The position numbers and the translations under genes are program-made. Source: Orientallactaga sibirica (lineage: Eukaryota > Chordata > Mammalia > Rodentia > Dipodidae). Taken from it: a DNA stretch of 64,000 nt. The notes below the pieces were generated by a model that saw nothing but the letters and a program-made list of their open reading frames with translations, did no database searches and was not told the origin of the DNA. Shown piece by piece: positions 1 through 11,966 of the stretch (its first letter is position 1; every line of letters begins with the position of its first letter). Location of the stretch: assembly GCA_036365145.1 (NCBI GenBank), contig JAEOAD010000029.1:18544001-18608000 (forward strand). Direction: 5' to 3'.

Positions 1-203
1 TTAAAGGCTTTGTTCATATGACAATAGTAATATTGTGGGAATCTGTGATGTTTCATTTGATAATCAAGTTGTTGTATTTTCAGATAAGTATATCTGAAAT
101 TTCAAATTCTCTTATAGAAATTTCAAGGTTTTTATTTAGGGATGTGTTCATAAATATGAAACAACCACATCTCCAACATTCCCTGACCTGACTACCAATT
201 TTA

Positions 204-448
204 TTTATTTCATTTTATTTTTAGAGAGAGCAAAAGAGAGACAGACAGAGAAAGAGAAAAAGAATTGGCATGCCAGGGCCTCAGCCACTGCAATAGAACT
301 CAGGACACTTCTGCCACCTAATGGGCTTGTGTGACCTTTGCTTGCCTGACCTTTGTGCTCCTGGCTAATGTGGGATCTGGAGAGTAGAACATGGGTACTT
401 GGGCTTTAAAGCCAAGTGCCTTAACCCTAAGGCATCTCTCCACCCCTC
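204..448 (-). repeat. DIP (B2-superfamily) SINE
   Basis: Read on the minus strand this has the tRNA-like head at the high end and the purine-rich and T-rich (A-tail) side at the low end. A 9-bp TSD, ccaatttta, flanks it at 195-203 and 449-457. The middle has an extra stretch after the usual gtgcatctgg region, so it belongs with the long form seen at 45.9, 50.9 and 63.4 kb. Non-autonomous; it would have been mobilised by L1 enzymes. Confidence 0.85.
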
Positions 449-457
449 CCAATTTTA

Positions 458-1249
458 CGTGAGTAAAAGTTCCCAGCATGACTAATTTCAGGTTGTCAAT
501 GAGAAATCACTGAACATGGAATTTGGGAGAGATGTGAAGAACCTTTATATTAATTAATTAATTAATTAATTATTTTCACAAATTGACACAGACTGGTTTT
601 AGCATAATGCTGCAGCTACAGGAAGTCAGAGATGATAATATTCTGTATTGTGAGCAAATGTTCACCAAATCTTTATGGAATGAATGTGTGAAAAAAAATC
701 CTACTAGCATTACACAGGTACCAAAATTATAGACTGTACTAAATTGTTTGTTAGCTTAACCTTACAGTCCTATCAAATCATTAGAATAAAATAAGATTCC
801 AGATAATAGAGATTATCTTTTCTCAATTCATCTTAAGCAGAACAAAGAAAAGAGATGACTGATACTGGAATTTGACTTATTTTTGCTAATTAAAAGACAT
901 TCTGAATTTTGCATAATTAACAAAAATAGAAAATAATATGAAAATAATAACAAGATACAGTGCATAATCATCAACATTCAAGAAGAGGATAAAGGAAATA
1001 TAAAAATGATTTTGAGTATCTCCCAACACAAGCATATGGAAAACAAACATATGGGAAACTATTTCTTTTATGTCAGCCTCATACTGCGTATGAGGGAACT
1101 TGGTAGTCACAATCTTTTGTTTTCATTTTCACTGGAAAATTTACAATTCAAGGATATGAGGCAATATAAGAAAGCACCATTCTGTCAGTAGATTCAATGA
1201 CGAAAGGAAGTCAGAAGAGCTCAATCTGAGAGTGAAGTATTGGGCACAA
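458..1249. other. Unique AT-rich stretch, no gene seen
   Basis: The only structure is a short (TTAA)n run at about 549-572. Two overlapping small ORFs on opposite strands (886-1110 minus, 1006-1191 plus) show no family resemblance and are best taken as chance. Confidence 0.6.
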
Positions 1250-1392
1250 GCATAAAAACACAGGAATCCTTTCTCTAACTATGCTGCAAAGAATACAATT
1301 TAACCCAATACCCCTCACCTCTAAATATGTTGCATGGAACACAGTTTAACACAAATACCCTTCCTTCTAACTATGCTGCATGGGACAAAAGT
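1250..1392. repeat. 46-bp minisatellite, about three copies
   Basis: Units beginning ctaactatgctgc (1275), ctaaatatgttgc (1321) and ctaactatgctgc (1367) are spaced exactly 46 bp apart and share an internal aatttaac/agtttaac block and an aatacccctc-like end. A partial unit end precedes the first full copy at about 1256-1274. Units differ at several positions, so the array is not recent. Confidence 0.8.
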
Positions 1393-1607
1393 AGCCAAAA
1401 AGATTATCATCAAATGCAAATCCACATGTCAGTCCCTCTCCATAATAAAGGGGACTGCTTTTCTAAAAAATGGTTCTGAAAGCAGCATAAAACAGTGAAA
1501 GTGCTTTCTCTGTTAGGATATTATAGAAAAGTAGACAGTAGAATCTGTATGTGAATAATCAGATTTTATCTACAGATGAAAGTTCTAATGTTTTTAAATT
1601 TGATTTT

Positions 1608-1719
1608 CCTTATGGAATTTTTGTGTGTCACTTTTGCAAACGTGGGACCTGGAGAATTGAGCAGGCATTCTTAGGCTTTGCAGGCATGAACCATAACTGC
1701 TAAGCCATCTCTCCAGCCC
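1608..1719 (-). repeat. Truncated DIP SINE
   Basis: Only the head half of the SINE is present, ending in the antisense motif gccatctctccagccc. The word aacgtgggacctgga marks it as the long form. The 7-bp repeat tgatttt at 1601-1607 and 1720-1726 is a possible TSD. Confidence 0.75.
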
Positions 1720-1726
1720 TGATTTT

Positions 1727-2760
1727 GTGTTTTAATTGAAATATGATACAAATCAACAGATCTTATTGACTGTTATTCTGTCTGTGATAGGGCTGAGATG
1801 TGAATATTTTTAAAGGTTCCCCTGATGATTAACATACACAGAAAAGTGAAGGTCACTTAACCCAAAGATTCAGTGGAAATAGCCATGATGCTGTATAAAG
1901 GCATGTACATTATGGGGTATGTCAGTCCTCTAGCAATTAAACTTGGCTCTACTCGGTCACTTTTGTAAGCTCAGTATCCTGTTTGCTGCTGCCACTGTCT
2001 AGGGGGTTACAAGGGTATACTCTGCATAAACCTAGCCCTTTAAAAAAGCATGCAAAGTAAATGTATGATATTTGCCAAAAATCTACTCTTCATTGTTCAC
2101 TTCCATGAAAAGTACTGTCATGCTTTCATTTAAGCCAGAAACAGGAGCATTAACCTTAATATCTTGCTTGTTTTCCTTCTTCATATGCTCTCCTATACTT
2201 GGCTTTCCTTGCTCATGGCCATTACCTGAGTGACATTATTTTATCATGGCTGTTCTATAACATCACTTCTGTGTCTGTTTTCCTTTTCTCTCAATATCAA
2301 TCTAGCATCTATATGGAATAAGCAAGAGAACATGCTGTGATCACATTCTTCTCAGGTAAAATGTGAGCCTGGCCCCTGTGTTCCTTCCAGGCTAGCCCTG
2401 ATTGCCACTGTGGTTCATTTCCTCCTTCCCTGGTTCTTTGCTTCCCATTCATGCATAAATTGTCCCTATCTCAGGAATGCTCTCCCTCAACCCTTGGTAT
2501 CATATCTAGTGCTATGCCTTTATAAGAGCTCTGATATACTGTGTTCTCCCGTTACAATATTTACAATATCCTGTTTAATGTTCTACAAATATATTTACTC
2601 AAAAATACTAAAAGGAAGACACATTGACATTGGAGTGTCCATAATTTTGTTTCCAGCGCCCAAGAAGTTCTCCCGACAAATATCCAGTGAGTGAGTGAGC
2701 ATTGGTGAATGCATTGTTCCTGAGCATGGACAGAAATATCTTTTCAAGAATCACGCATGA
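1727..2760. other. Unassigned stretch with weak LTR-like signals
   Basis: No gene recognised. A TATAAA at 1894-1899 is followed about 40 bases later by ATTAAA (1936-1941) and a cttggctct-like segment, the spacing expected of an LTR promoter and polyadenylation region. No TG...CA ends or TSD could be placed, so this is only a hint of an old LTR. Confidence 0.3.
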
Positions 2761-2925
2761 GGGCTGCCTATAAGAACCTAAGAACTCTGATTCAGTTATC
2801 CAAGTCCCACGTAAGCCAGATACACATGGTGACACATGCATCTGGAATTTGTTTGCAGTAGCTAGAGGCCCTGGCATGCCCATTCTCACTCTCTCTCTCC
2901 CTCTCTCTGTCTCTAATAAATAAAT
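2761..2925 (+). repeat. DIP SINE with internal head deletion
   Basis: It begins gggctg but jumps straight to the region after the A box, losing about 25 bases, then continues through cccacgtaagccagat and the CT-rich tract to an aataaataaat tail. Loss of the A box should make the copy unable to be transcribed by RNA polymerase III from its own promoter. Confidence 0.8.
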
Positions 2926-2971
2926 AATTAAATTAAATTAAATTAAATTAAATTAAATTAAATTAAATTAA
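2926..2971. repeat. (AATTA)n microsatellite
   Basis: Eight or nine near-perfect 5-bp units directly follow the DIP tail at 2925, so the array probably grew out of the SINE's A-rich tail. Confidence 0.9.
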
Positions 2972-4810
2972 AAAGAAAATAATCAAACATGATAAATTCT
3001 CCACACACAGGGATTAGTAAACCAGAAACATTAAAGCTAAGAGAGGCCTAATGATATTGTCTTCAATTTTGTCATTCTCTGAAAACCTGAATGATAGGGG
3101 ATTCCATTGGGAAGCTAAGAACTCTGCTTCCAAATGTCCTAAGACTTTATAAGATATTTTAGGAAATGCTACCAAAGGCAAGTTTAATAATCCCAATAGT
3201 GAATTAATAAAAAGAGTGTGTTTTTAATGGTTAAGTTTATGTTAAATTGTTATATTTGCAAATTTACTTCAGTTCAGAGACATGAAGGGAAGTAACAACC
3301 ATAGGGTGTAAGCAGAGCTGCATCAGGGCATTATAATAGCATCCAAAGGCTGTTAGATAACACTAACTAGTTTGTAGAAAGTAGAAATGCCCTGGAATTG
3401 GGAAATTTAACTCAGAGATAAAGGAATGAAATATCCAAACAGAGGTAGGACTGCTTGGAAAAGGAAGGGTCCTTAGTAAAAAGGGGATATTGAGAGAGGG
3501 CAAAAGAGATAATAGGATGGAAATATGATCAAATTATACTATGTTCAAGCATTTAAGTTTTCAATAAAAGTGAAAAAAATAATTTGAAAACTTTGAATTC
3601 AAAATTAGGACAGATGTTAGTCTTGACCAGCACCATGGACATAGTAAATGTCAATATTGTGACATTGTGATGAGCACAATCAAAACATAAGTAAGAACCT
3701 AATGATAATCTTACCAGCTGTAATTACTTATGAGTCTTCTTATATTTGTAAAAGGAAGATAAAATACTCAAATAATATCAACTCCAGGGAAATTGTTCAT
3801 ATAATAAAGCAATTTACATACCTAAATTACACTTTTTATATTTTTCTGAGGAGATTCACTTTATTGTATGTTTATTGGTCTCAGAGCAACAGCTTTTTCA
3901 GTGTAGATACATTTGTTGTGAAAATGCCACCATTATAAAAAGAGTCATGTATTATTTTAACTATTGGAAATGGCTCTACAAGGCATAGGGCTACATTGGA
4001 GGAAATGAGAAGCAAATGATAGCATCAATTGAGCAGTGTAATTGCAGAAACAGAATTTATGATATAATACAGAATATTAGAGAACTTTCTATATGATGAA
4101 AGCAATACTTTGACTATGAAGAAATTTAGATTTAAATCGATAATAAGCAGTTGAAAGAGACCTGCAGATCTATAATAGAATTTTTTATATGGGTTTTTCA
4201 ATAAAGCTGAAAAAAAAAAAAAAAAAAAAAGGAAGGGGACATCAAAATGTTGTAACTGGAAAGCATTTGAGAAGAAAATTAAATCTGTCAAGTCATCATA
4301 TTGTGATTAAAGAATAAAGTAGTTTTTATATAAATATTTTTAAACAAATAACATTACATGAAAGTGGAATTTTTAAACATAACATTCAGACTGGTTTATG
4401 GCCTCAAATTCATGCAAATCCACAGCAATAATTCTACCTAAAGTTACATATTTATAGTGAATTAAATTTTGAGTCCATAATGAATTGTTTTATGTTTAAT
4501 TTCTCTTTAAAAATAAACATTTTTCTTGAAGTGGTAACAATATTTAACAATTTATCATGGACTTGATATTTCAATATGGTATTATTAAAGTACAACATTT
4601 TATCAAGTTTCCTAAAAACAAGCATATTATGTCTTGTTTCAATGTATAATGACTACCTTTCAAGTGAAAATTTTCCATACAGGTAAATGCTTTCTTCAAA
4701 GGTGATAGAAAGGCTTCTGGGCATGAAATAATTGAAAGAAGTCACATTCCTAATTATTCTAAATAGACAGTTTAAAAGGTCATAATCATAAATCAGCACA
4801 TTTTTAAAAT
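2972..4810. other. Unique AT-rich stretch; A21 run with upstream AATAAA
   Basis: No gene or named repeat recognised. At 4199-4204 an AATAAA is followed after a few bases by 21 A residues (4210-4230), which looks like the 3' end of a retroposed transcript. The sequence just upstream matches nothing I know and no TSD was found. The small minus-strand ORF over it is made of poly(T) and flanking sequence. Confidence 0.5.
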
Positions 4811-4976
4811 CTTTTTGTTTGCTTGTTTGTTGTGTTCTAGGAATGGTCTCACTCTAGTCTAGGCTGACATGGAATTCATGATGTAGCCCCAGGCTAGTCT
4901 TGAACTCAAAGCATTCCTCCTACCTTAGCATCCTGAGTAATGGGCATAAAGGCAAGTAGCAGTTCTTTAGCTGGCT
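4811..4976 (-). repeat. B1 SINE
   Basis: Antisense B1: a gtttgcttgtttgt tail remnant, then tctcactctagtctaggctgac and the diverged head ending near agctggc. Clearly older than the 42.5-kb copy. B1 is 7SL-derived and carries an internal Pol III promoter, here badly mutated. Confidence 0.85.
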
Positions 4977-5249
4977 TGAAATATTTGAATTTATCTTTAG
5001 GGAGCTGTTTTATGTGTAGATGTTTACTCAGTACATACCTAACTGTGAAAAGCCTGGAGTCTTCTATCCTGTTACTCTCATTTGCATGATTTTTATAATA
5101 TGAAAGCTAACTCCAAGAAAACTCAATATTTGACAAATATGAAAAGTATTCTTGATTGTTTATAAAGAGGTTGTCTAGTGTTCCTACTTAAAGTTAGAAA
5201 TAAGGCCACTGGGTAGAAATAAAACTGAGACTTTTAGGGTTTAAAGATG

Positions 5250-5885
5250 ACTTATCATGACTCAGATCCACATAATGATGTTGCTTTCCAATATCAAGCT
5301 CCCACTAATTTTGGGCTATAAGAAGGTCTACACCCATTAAATTCTCTCTAAATTAATAATGGTTATCCCATTTAACCTATTCTGACTTTACTCTCCATTG
5401 GAGAATTTGCTTCTCTTTTTCAGATGGGAGTGGGACCTGAGGAGAGAAATAACACATCACACTTCACCCCAGCTCCAGCTAAAACCACAGAACACTGCTT
5501 TCTCAATGAACCTGATATCAGAACAGTGATGAAGGAGACAGACACTGAGGACACTTAATACCTACCAAACTAGAGATCCAGAAGCTCCTAAGAGCCCATC
5601 ACTGAAGTAGACTTAAAATGCACCCGACATGGCTGAGGGAATTTTGTGCAAGAGGGGGCAGAAAGATTGTTAGAGACACAACTTGGGACATTATGCACAG
5701 AGACATTGCCTCTCCCCCATAACTGACTGCTGCCCCCAGAATGCATGACCCACATCCCATGGGGATGACCTGCATCCCCAACAAGGAGGGTCCCTTCAGG
5801 AGAGAGGCAAGGATGAAGGAAAGGATGGTAAAAACATGTGGTGTTTACATACTAAGTATGACCATAACTAATAAAAATAATTTAC
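5250..5885 (+). mobile_element. L1 3' UTR fragment
   Basis: This segment aligns by eye with 28.9-29.6 kb and 19.2-19.6 kb: shared blocks include ctccattggagaat, cactgaagtagacttaaaa and the aggacact/aggatt region, then an A-rich end with aataaaaataa. Because 27.75-29.6 kb joins the same UTR to an ORF2 C-terminus, I assign it to L1. It is 5'-truncated. The start is approximate. Confidence 0.75.
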
Positions 5886-5944
5886 AGAAATGATAACTTG
5901 TCAGTGAACTTATTATATCACAAGCTAAAAGGTCACTTGCTCTA

Positions 5945-6188
5945 CCGAATGTGGAGGTCAGAGATTGGATGTCTTCCTTAATCATTCTTCACCTTATTCT
6001 TTGAGACCGTCTGTCACAGCATCTGGTGTTTACTGATTTAGCTATGCTAGATATCCAGCAAGCCATAAGGATCCTCCTAACTCCATGTCGCTAGTGCTGA
6101 GATTACTGGCTCACAGGAGCCTGGGGATCTGAACTTGGGTTCTCACACTTGTGTGGTAGGTATTTTCCCCACTGATTTATCTTCCTAG
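5945..6188 (-). repeat. B4 SINE
   Basis: Antisense B4, the fused ID-like head plus B1-like body: gtggaggtcagagattgga (3' end), the B1-like block with gcaagccataaggatcctcc in the middle, and the head at the high end (gatctgaacttgggttct). B4 is an old SINE of the mouse-related clade, consistent with the high divergence. Confidence 0.75.
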
Positions 6189-6258
6189 CACACTAAGTTA
6201 TTTATTTGTTAACACTTATTATAAATCTTCAATTTTTAATAAGATTTTTAGCTTTCTT

Positions 6259-6303
6259 TTTATTTTTTAAATTTATTTGAGAGAGAGAGAGAGACAGAGG
6301 TAC

Positions 6304-6336
<33 letters not shown>

Positions 6337-6532
6337 TGTATGTATGTATAGGTAGAGAGAGAGAGAGAGAGATGATAATGAGCACACCAGAGCCTCCAAG
6401 CTACTGCAAATAAACTCCAGGCACATGTGCCATGTTGTGAATCTGGCTTCATGTGGATACTAGGGAATCAAACCTGGCTCCTTTGGTTTTGCTGGCAAGT
6501 GCATTAACCACTAAGCAAGCTCTCCAGCCCAT
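6259..6532 (-). repeat. DIP SINE with (TATG)n in its tail
   Basis: A 16-bp TSD with one mismatch (gattt[t/c]tagctttctt) lies at 6243-6258 and 6533-6548. Inside the purine-rich tail sits a (TATG)n tract at about 6307-6349, flanked by gagaga on both sides, so the microsatellite arose within the SINE after or during insertion. Confidence 0.9.
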
Positions 6533-6738
6533 GATTTCTAGCTTTCTTATGGTGGAAAAACAAATGCATAAAGTTAGGCCAGTTTTAATAACCTTTTAGG
6601 CATTTAGTAGATGCTAAATATTTCCCAAATCAGAGAAATAGCTTGGTCTATAATGTCCTAAATTACATATTACATAGCATAAAAGATGAAGTGATTTGTC
6701 TTTGTAAAGTTTTATTGGACTTTAAAAATAACATTTGA

Positions 6739-6954
6739 GGGGCTGAAGCGATGGCTTAGTGGTTAAGGTGTTTGCCTGCAAAGCCAAAGGATCCCAGTTT
6801 GATTCTCCAGCACCCACATAAGCCAGATGAACAAGGGGGCACACATATCTGGAGTTCACTTGAAGTGGTTGGAAGGCCTTATGTACCCATTCTCTCTCTT
6901 TCTATCTCTCTCCCCCTCTCTCTGCCTTTTTCCCTATCATAAATAAATAAATAT
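6739..6954 (+). repeat. DIP SINE, short form
   Basis: Full-length copy from ggctgaagcgatggcttagt to the ataaataaat tail. TSD catttga at 6732-6738 and 6955-6961. It lies about 200 bp from the opposite-strand DIP at 6259-6532, tail-proximal sides outward. Confidence 0.9.
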
Positions 6955-6961
6955 CATTTGA

Positions 6962-7349
6962 AGCATTATTCAGTATAGAACTTATTTATGTGACAATATA
7001 CAAAATATGTCTTCTGTGACAACTCAAAAACACCTGTTATAAACAGGTGGAGAAGAAAACAAAACCTCTAGTGCTATTCTTTGAAAAAGATTTTAATATA
7101 ACTAGGAAGGCCTGAAAGGAGAGAGCAATTATTGAATAATAAATAAAACTTAATTTAAATTAAAATCTGGGTGAATCACCAGAATTGAATACAGAGAAAA
7201 AGATTTTGAACTCATAGAAAGTAAGTACTGAGATTTGACACAAGAAAAATAAAACTATTAAAATGCTAAGTTCTCTTGTCAACTGCAAACCAATAGGAAA
7301 AATAATGAAGTACTAAGTTGATAACGATAAGCAGGAACATAAGCAGAAC
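6962..7349. other. No feature recognised
   Basis: A-rich unique sequence without ORFs of note. No repeat family was recognised. Confidence 0.5.
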
Positions 7350-7545
7350 TAATATTTATTTGAATGTACTCAAAAATCTCTAGGCTACAGTAAGATGTTA
7401 TATCCCTTCTCACATTTAAGATGTCTCATAACTGCCTGATACTAATTCTCCTTCCATTATAGAGATGAGAAAGTTAAGGACTAAATTATACAATAATCTT
7501 GCCTAGAATAGTTATATCACCATGCTTAGAACTAAAGACATTTTT
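7350..7545 (-). repeat. MIR relic
   Basis: Antisense MIR pattern: an aatatttatttgaatg-like end, a ccattatagagatgagaaag core and the cttgcctaga block that corresponds to the MIR sequence around acttgccca. MIR is an ancient mammalian SINE, in line with the weak match. Confidence 0.55.
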
Positions 7546-7843
7546 TTTCTAGAGAGCAGTCATCATAAACAAAATACAGACACAGGATATGGAAAAGAAT
7601 AGCATGTTGAGTTGTTACCATTATCAAAATCATTACATCTTGTTGCCTTCATTTATGTTTATATACCACTTCATGTTATCTGATGCATTTTGTAAGATCA
7701 TTTGTTTATAGATAAAATGATACAACTTCTTTATGTAAAACCAAGAAAGATGGACATTCTTACATACCTGTGCATACCACTATGAACACTGGTATACATA
7801 AAACATACAACATTCTACTATATGTTACTGCTCATTAGAAAGT

Positions 7844-8241
7844 TGTAGTCAGCTATAAGCTCCTGGGAGGAACCTCCAATCCAGACATAGTTTATTGAAG
7901 GAATGGGATTAATTTCAGTCTTATAGATCCAGAGGATGTTCCATAATGGGAGAAGAAGCTGCTTCTTTCACCTATGTGTAGAGAAAAAATACCACCAGCC
8001 AGCCAGCATCACAAACAAAAAGTAAAACTGGCAGCCAAATAGCAGGTACCCAGGCACAGTTCAAGCATTCTGGATACCTTAAGATGGAATTCTGATTCTC
8101 CCTAGTAACACCTTAGGGCTGAACCCCAGGACCCATCCCCGCCCCACCAGTGATACCTCCTCCAACCAGGCAGCTGAAAACAGATGGATTTTAGTAAAAA
8201 CACCTGAGTCTATTGGGTGACAAAACATTCAAACTACCACA
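7844..8241 (-). mobile_element. Solo LTR, MaLR type
   Basis: On the minus strand it opens TGTGGTAGTTTGAATG, the typical start of rodent MaLR (ORR1/MT-like) LTRs, and closes ...GACTACA. A perfect 5-bp TSD aaagt is at 7839-7843 and 8242-8246, as expected for ERVL-type integration. Length is 398 bp. With no internal region between two LTRs, this is a solo LTR left by recombination. Confidence 0.85.
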
Positions 8242-8246
8242 AAAGT

Positions 8247-9044
8247 AGAAGCAATCAGGTAATAGACCACTGATGGCAATGTCATGTATAGTTGACTTTT
8301 AATTTTTTTAATTTAAAATTTTGAAAATAATACATGAGTATATTTTTATCATATTCACCCCTCATAACACTCTTTTACCCCTCCAACTCCTGCTGCACTC
8401 TTTTTCTTCCCCAAGATATCACCCTTACATTCTCATGTTGTGCACATCCATGCACACACATGTGCGTGTGTGTATGTTTGTGTTTAATCAGGGTTGCTTA
8501 CATGAAAAAGGTGGTGTTTATTCAAAAAAAAAACATGGACAACTGAACAACTGGTACACCATTGACGGAAATGCCTCTCTGTCCCCTCTTGCCCAGGGGC
8601 TGCTAATTGCTCCATGAGAAAGGCTATGGGAGTCATAAGTCCCTCATACATCCATGCTGTAATATCGAACAACTTGATCATGTTCAGGTTTTGAGTAAAT
8701 AACCACAGCTACTGTAGGTTCATGAGTCATCAGCCATATGATGGAAGGGCAGCATTCACAGCACTATTCTCCATCCTCACAGTCTCACATTCTTTCATTC
8801 ATTTTCCTCTTCTCTAATATGTTTCCTGAACCTCAAATGTGGTAATAGAGATGCTCCATACCTTTGACCCATCTTGAATCTTATTTTTATATTTATAATG
8901 TAATTTTATTTTTAGAAATAAAGCACTAGGCATGCAAGGTAACTCTTCAAATCAAAAGAAACTAGATATGTTTTTTTTTTTTTTTTTTTTTTTTTTTCAA
9001 ATAACCTAACCTTTTCTTTCTTTCTTATGCACTAAAATTGAATC
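8247..9044. other. Unassigned stretch, possibly an old repeat; T27 run
   Basis: The part 8321-8880 (C/T-rich on the plus strand, with a short alternating tgtgcgtgtgtgt patch near 8461) has the feel of an old interspersed repeat on the minus strand, but I cannot name the family. A run of 27 T lies at 8971-8997. Overlapping ORFs of about 65-100 codons in three frames argue against real coding. Confidence 0.35.
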
Positions 9045-9232
9045 TTTTTGTTTGTTTGTTTGTTTGTTTTGCTTTGCTTTTTTGTTTTTGGTTTTTCAAT
9101 GTAGGGTTTCACTCTAGCCCAGGGTGACGTAAAATTCATTATGTAGTTTGAGGCTACTTTCAAACTCACAGCAATCCTTCTCCCTCAGCCTTCTGAGTGC
9201 TAGGATTAAAGGTGTGTACCACCATGGCTGGC
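9045..9232 (-). repeat. B1 SINE inserted in a DIP tail
   Basis: Antisense B1 with a (GTTT)n tail at 9047-9069 and the head ending ggctggc at 9232. It joins directly to the purine-rich tail of the DIP at 9233-9394, so the B1 landed in or beside the A-rich tail of that DIP. Confidence 0.85.
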
Positions 9233-9394
9233 AGAGAGAGGGAGAGAGAATAGGCGCCTAAAGAGCCTCCAGCCACAAATTCCAGAGGCATGCATACTTT
9301 GTGCATCTGGCCTTACCTGGGTACTGGAATATCAAACTCTTGTTGTTAGACTTTATAGGCAAGCACCTTAACTGCTGATGCATTTCTCCAGCCC
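9233..9394 (-). repeat. DIP SINE, diverged
   Basis: From gagagagggagagagaatag through the middle block to the head (gcatttctccagccc). Its outer A-tail is replaced by the abutting B1. The 157-codon minus-strand ORF at 9346-9819 runs through this SINE and the next B1 and is not a gene. Confidence 0.8.
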
Positions 9395-9539
9395 AGACAT
9401 TTTTTACTGATTGCTACAGCATGAGCTCTCACAGTTACCTTCATTTCCAAACCATCAAACTCTTTCATGCACAGAAAGGTGAAGAAGGAAATTTTGCCTT
9501 CAGGTAGAGATTCCCAGCTACTATAAAAGGTACAGGATA

Positions 9540-9709
9540 TCCCGGCGTGGTGGTGCACGCCTTTAATCCCAGCACTCGGAGGCAGAGGTAGGAAGATCGC
9601 TGTGAGTTTGAGGCTACCCTGAGACTCTATAATGAATTCCAGGTCAGCCTGAGTTAAAAGTGAGACCCTACTTTGAAAAACAAACAAACAAAAAACAAAA
9701 CAAAACAAA
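9540..9709 (+). repeat. B1 SINE
   Basis: Head cccggcgtggtggtgcacgc to an (AAAC)n tail. A 15-bp TSD with one change, aaaggt[a/g]caggata, lies at about 9525-9539 and 9710-9724. One of the better preserved B1 copies here. It is opposite in strand to the B1 at 9045-9232. Confidence 0.92.
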
Positions 9710-9724
9710 AAAAGGTGCAGGATA

Positions 9725-11200
9725 CAGGATACATGGTAGAGTGCAAGTATACCATATCTCAAAGTGGAAAATCCATTTACTGACAAGAGAAGCAAGATTG
9801 TTTTTTGTACTTTTTTCATACATATTTCTTCTTGTCTTTATTTCTATTGTCATTATGAGCAAGAAATTTTATATAGAAAGATGGTAAGAAATATATATCA
9901 GGGTCACAGTCTTATTGTCCCCACAAATCCGGCTCAATACTTAATTAGACTGAAGCTGTATATGACCTATATCACTGAATTTACTAGAGTTTTGTAAAGT
10001 GAAGACAAATGTCTGCGTTTTAATCTTCCATCACTGAAGCCTGTTGGACCTATTTGTAAAGAAAATGTAATAATCTTACACTATTTAGAAGTGTTTTTTT
10101 TAGGATGTCTCAGCTATTTCATTTTTCTAATACTCATTCCTAACTGAACTGGTCAGAGTAATTTCATTTGCAATAAATTCCTCAGTGTGGTTATGATTCT
10201 GCAGGTGTTATATGGTAACTTAATAATAGTTCTTAGTTAACTCACTGGAGCAACATTAGAGTGGAAATGCATATGGGTTGATATACTGCTGCTTCACTGA
10301 ATTGCAAAGGAATTCATTGTGATTAACAATAATGCAATGGCAATGGGAGGAAGTAATAATGATTTGTTACAAGTTATACTGACTCATTGAGTAGTTTTCA
10401 ACTTACTACATTGAAGAATTGAATTGTAAGTAAATTCTGCAGTACTCAATAGTGAGATTTGGAACTTAATACTATTAATCATGATTAAATTTTAAAACAT
10501 TTTATAATAAAGGATTTATGATATTTGATGGATTTTATTTAAAATATTTTGCTGATTTATACTAAGCTATGTGTGTGAGATTTGGAGCCTGTGTTGATTA
10601 TGTCTTTACATAAGCCACTCAGTTTGAAGTGATTGATGGATTTAACTCTTAAGCTCTGTCATCTCAAACCATTTAGAAAAATGGAGTAATTTCAGGGGAA
10701 AGAGATGCTGCTTCAGCTAAAGGAACACATTTGCACCCATTTTTCTGTGCTTGGCCACCCTCAATTCCTGGTTCCATATTCCAAAGAGGGATATATGTGT
10801 TAAACAGACAGACTGACCTCCTCTCATGGAATGGCCAATAAAGTAGTTTCAGATTAAGAACAACACAACACAAGGCAATACAAAACCCAGTTTACTAAAA
10901 AAATAGAAGTAAGTACCCCAGGGGAGACCAATTTCTTCTGGTTGAACAGCTTATTGTATGCTTTATAGGAGAGAGAACATTTTCAGCCAGACTTGGATAG
11001 ATGTAATAAATTTCAGATGTTGAGTGTGTCATAGAAGATGTGCCAAAAATATTAGCAGATAGATCACAATGCTCAGTGATCACAAATGCAATGGGAAAAC
11101 CTCAGCATTTTCACTGATGAAGAGTTTATCCATTTCAGAAACATAGCTATATAATTTACTATTTTCTAGTAATGTTGATGATTTTCATATATTTAAGAAG
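9725..11200. other. Unique stretch, nothing recognised
   Basis: Nearly 1.5 kb with no named repeat, no convincing ORF and no simple-sequence run. Small ORFs near 10.7-11.1 kb on the minus strand match nothing I know. A candidate for single-copy sequence. Confidence 0.5.
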
Positions 11201-11205
11201 ACCCT

Positions 11206-11550
11206 TGTGGTAGTTTGAATAGCTGGCCCCCAATATATTCAGTGTTTTATTAGTTTGTACTGTGCATCTGCATCTACCTGGCTGGAGGCAATGTCACTAG
11301 GTTGATCTTAATGTGTGGTGGTGGGTTTGAGATCTAAAGATATGCAAAGTGTGCCTAGCTGGAGTTTCTGAAGTGTGCTATGCTTTTTGGCTTGTGGCTT
11401 TTCTCTCTGTGTTTGGTCCTGTGAAAGCAGGCCAGCTTCTTGTGCCATTATGGAACTTTCTCTGGATCTGTAAGCTTCAATAAATCCCTTCCTTCATAAC
11501 TGTGCCTTGACTGGAAGTTCATCTCAGCAAACCTGAAGCTGTCTGCTACA
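11206..11550 (+). mobile_element. Solo LTR, MaLR type
   Basis: TGTGGTAGTTTGAAT... to ...CTGCTACA, 345 bp, bounded by a perfect 5-bp TSD accct (11201-11205 and 11551-11555). An AATAAA polyadenylation signal is at 11479-11484. It is clearly the same LTR subfamily as 60990-61371 (shared ggcccccaatatattcagtg and the 3' third). MaLR elements encode no functional polymerase; this is the LTR only. Confidence 0.92.
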
Positions 11551-11555
11551 ACCCT

Positions 11556-11955
11556 TATTATCAAACACATCAAGATGTTAAAATACCTCAGACATTGTAA
11601 TCACATTAATATTGATCTGAGTATATCTAAGTACATTTGGTCATAATATTAACAAAATGATGAAAATACAGAATATAGGTAAGGAACATTTCTGATGATT
11701 TGTTAAGATCATAGAATAACTTTTTTAATGTCAAAATTAAGAATCATATGAAAGACAGTATATAAGTAAAATGAGATAAAAGACAAGACAAATGTAAAAT
11801 TTTCAAAATCCAAGAAATCACTCTGAAATTTAGTAAACATATATTTTTGACAACGAGAAATTGAAAATTGAATAAAGTTCCTGATTTATGTAACTGAGAA
11901 GCTAGTATTAATATGGGAGAATTTTCTCTTGAAAAAACATTCAAGATCAAATATA
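11556..11955. other. No feature recognised
   Basis: AT-rich unique sequence; the small minus-strand ORF at 11744-11950 is low-complexity and unsupported. Confidence 0.5.
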
Positions 11956-11966
11956 AGAAATCTTTT

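Noticed and set aside
6739..6810. tRNA gene suggested by A/B boxes in DIP heads
   Set aside because: The tRNA-like part is the SINE promoter. It does not fold as a full tRNA, and the same sequence occurs in about thirty copies.
9346..9819. 157-codon minus-strand ORF
   Set aside because: It runs through a DIP head and a B1 on its antisense strand, so the frame is an accident of SINE sequence.
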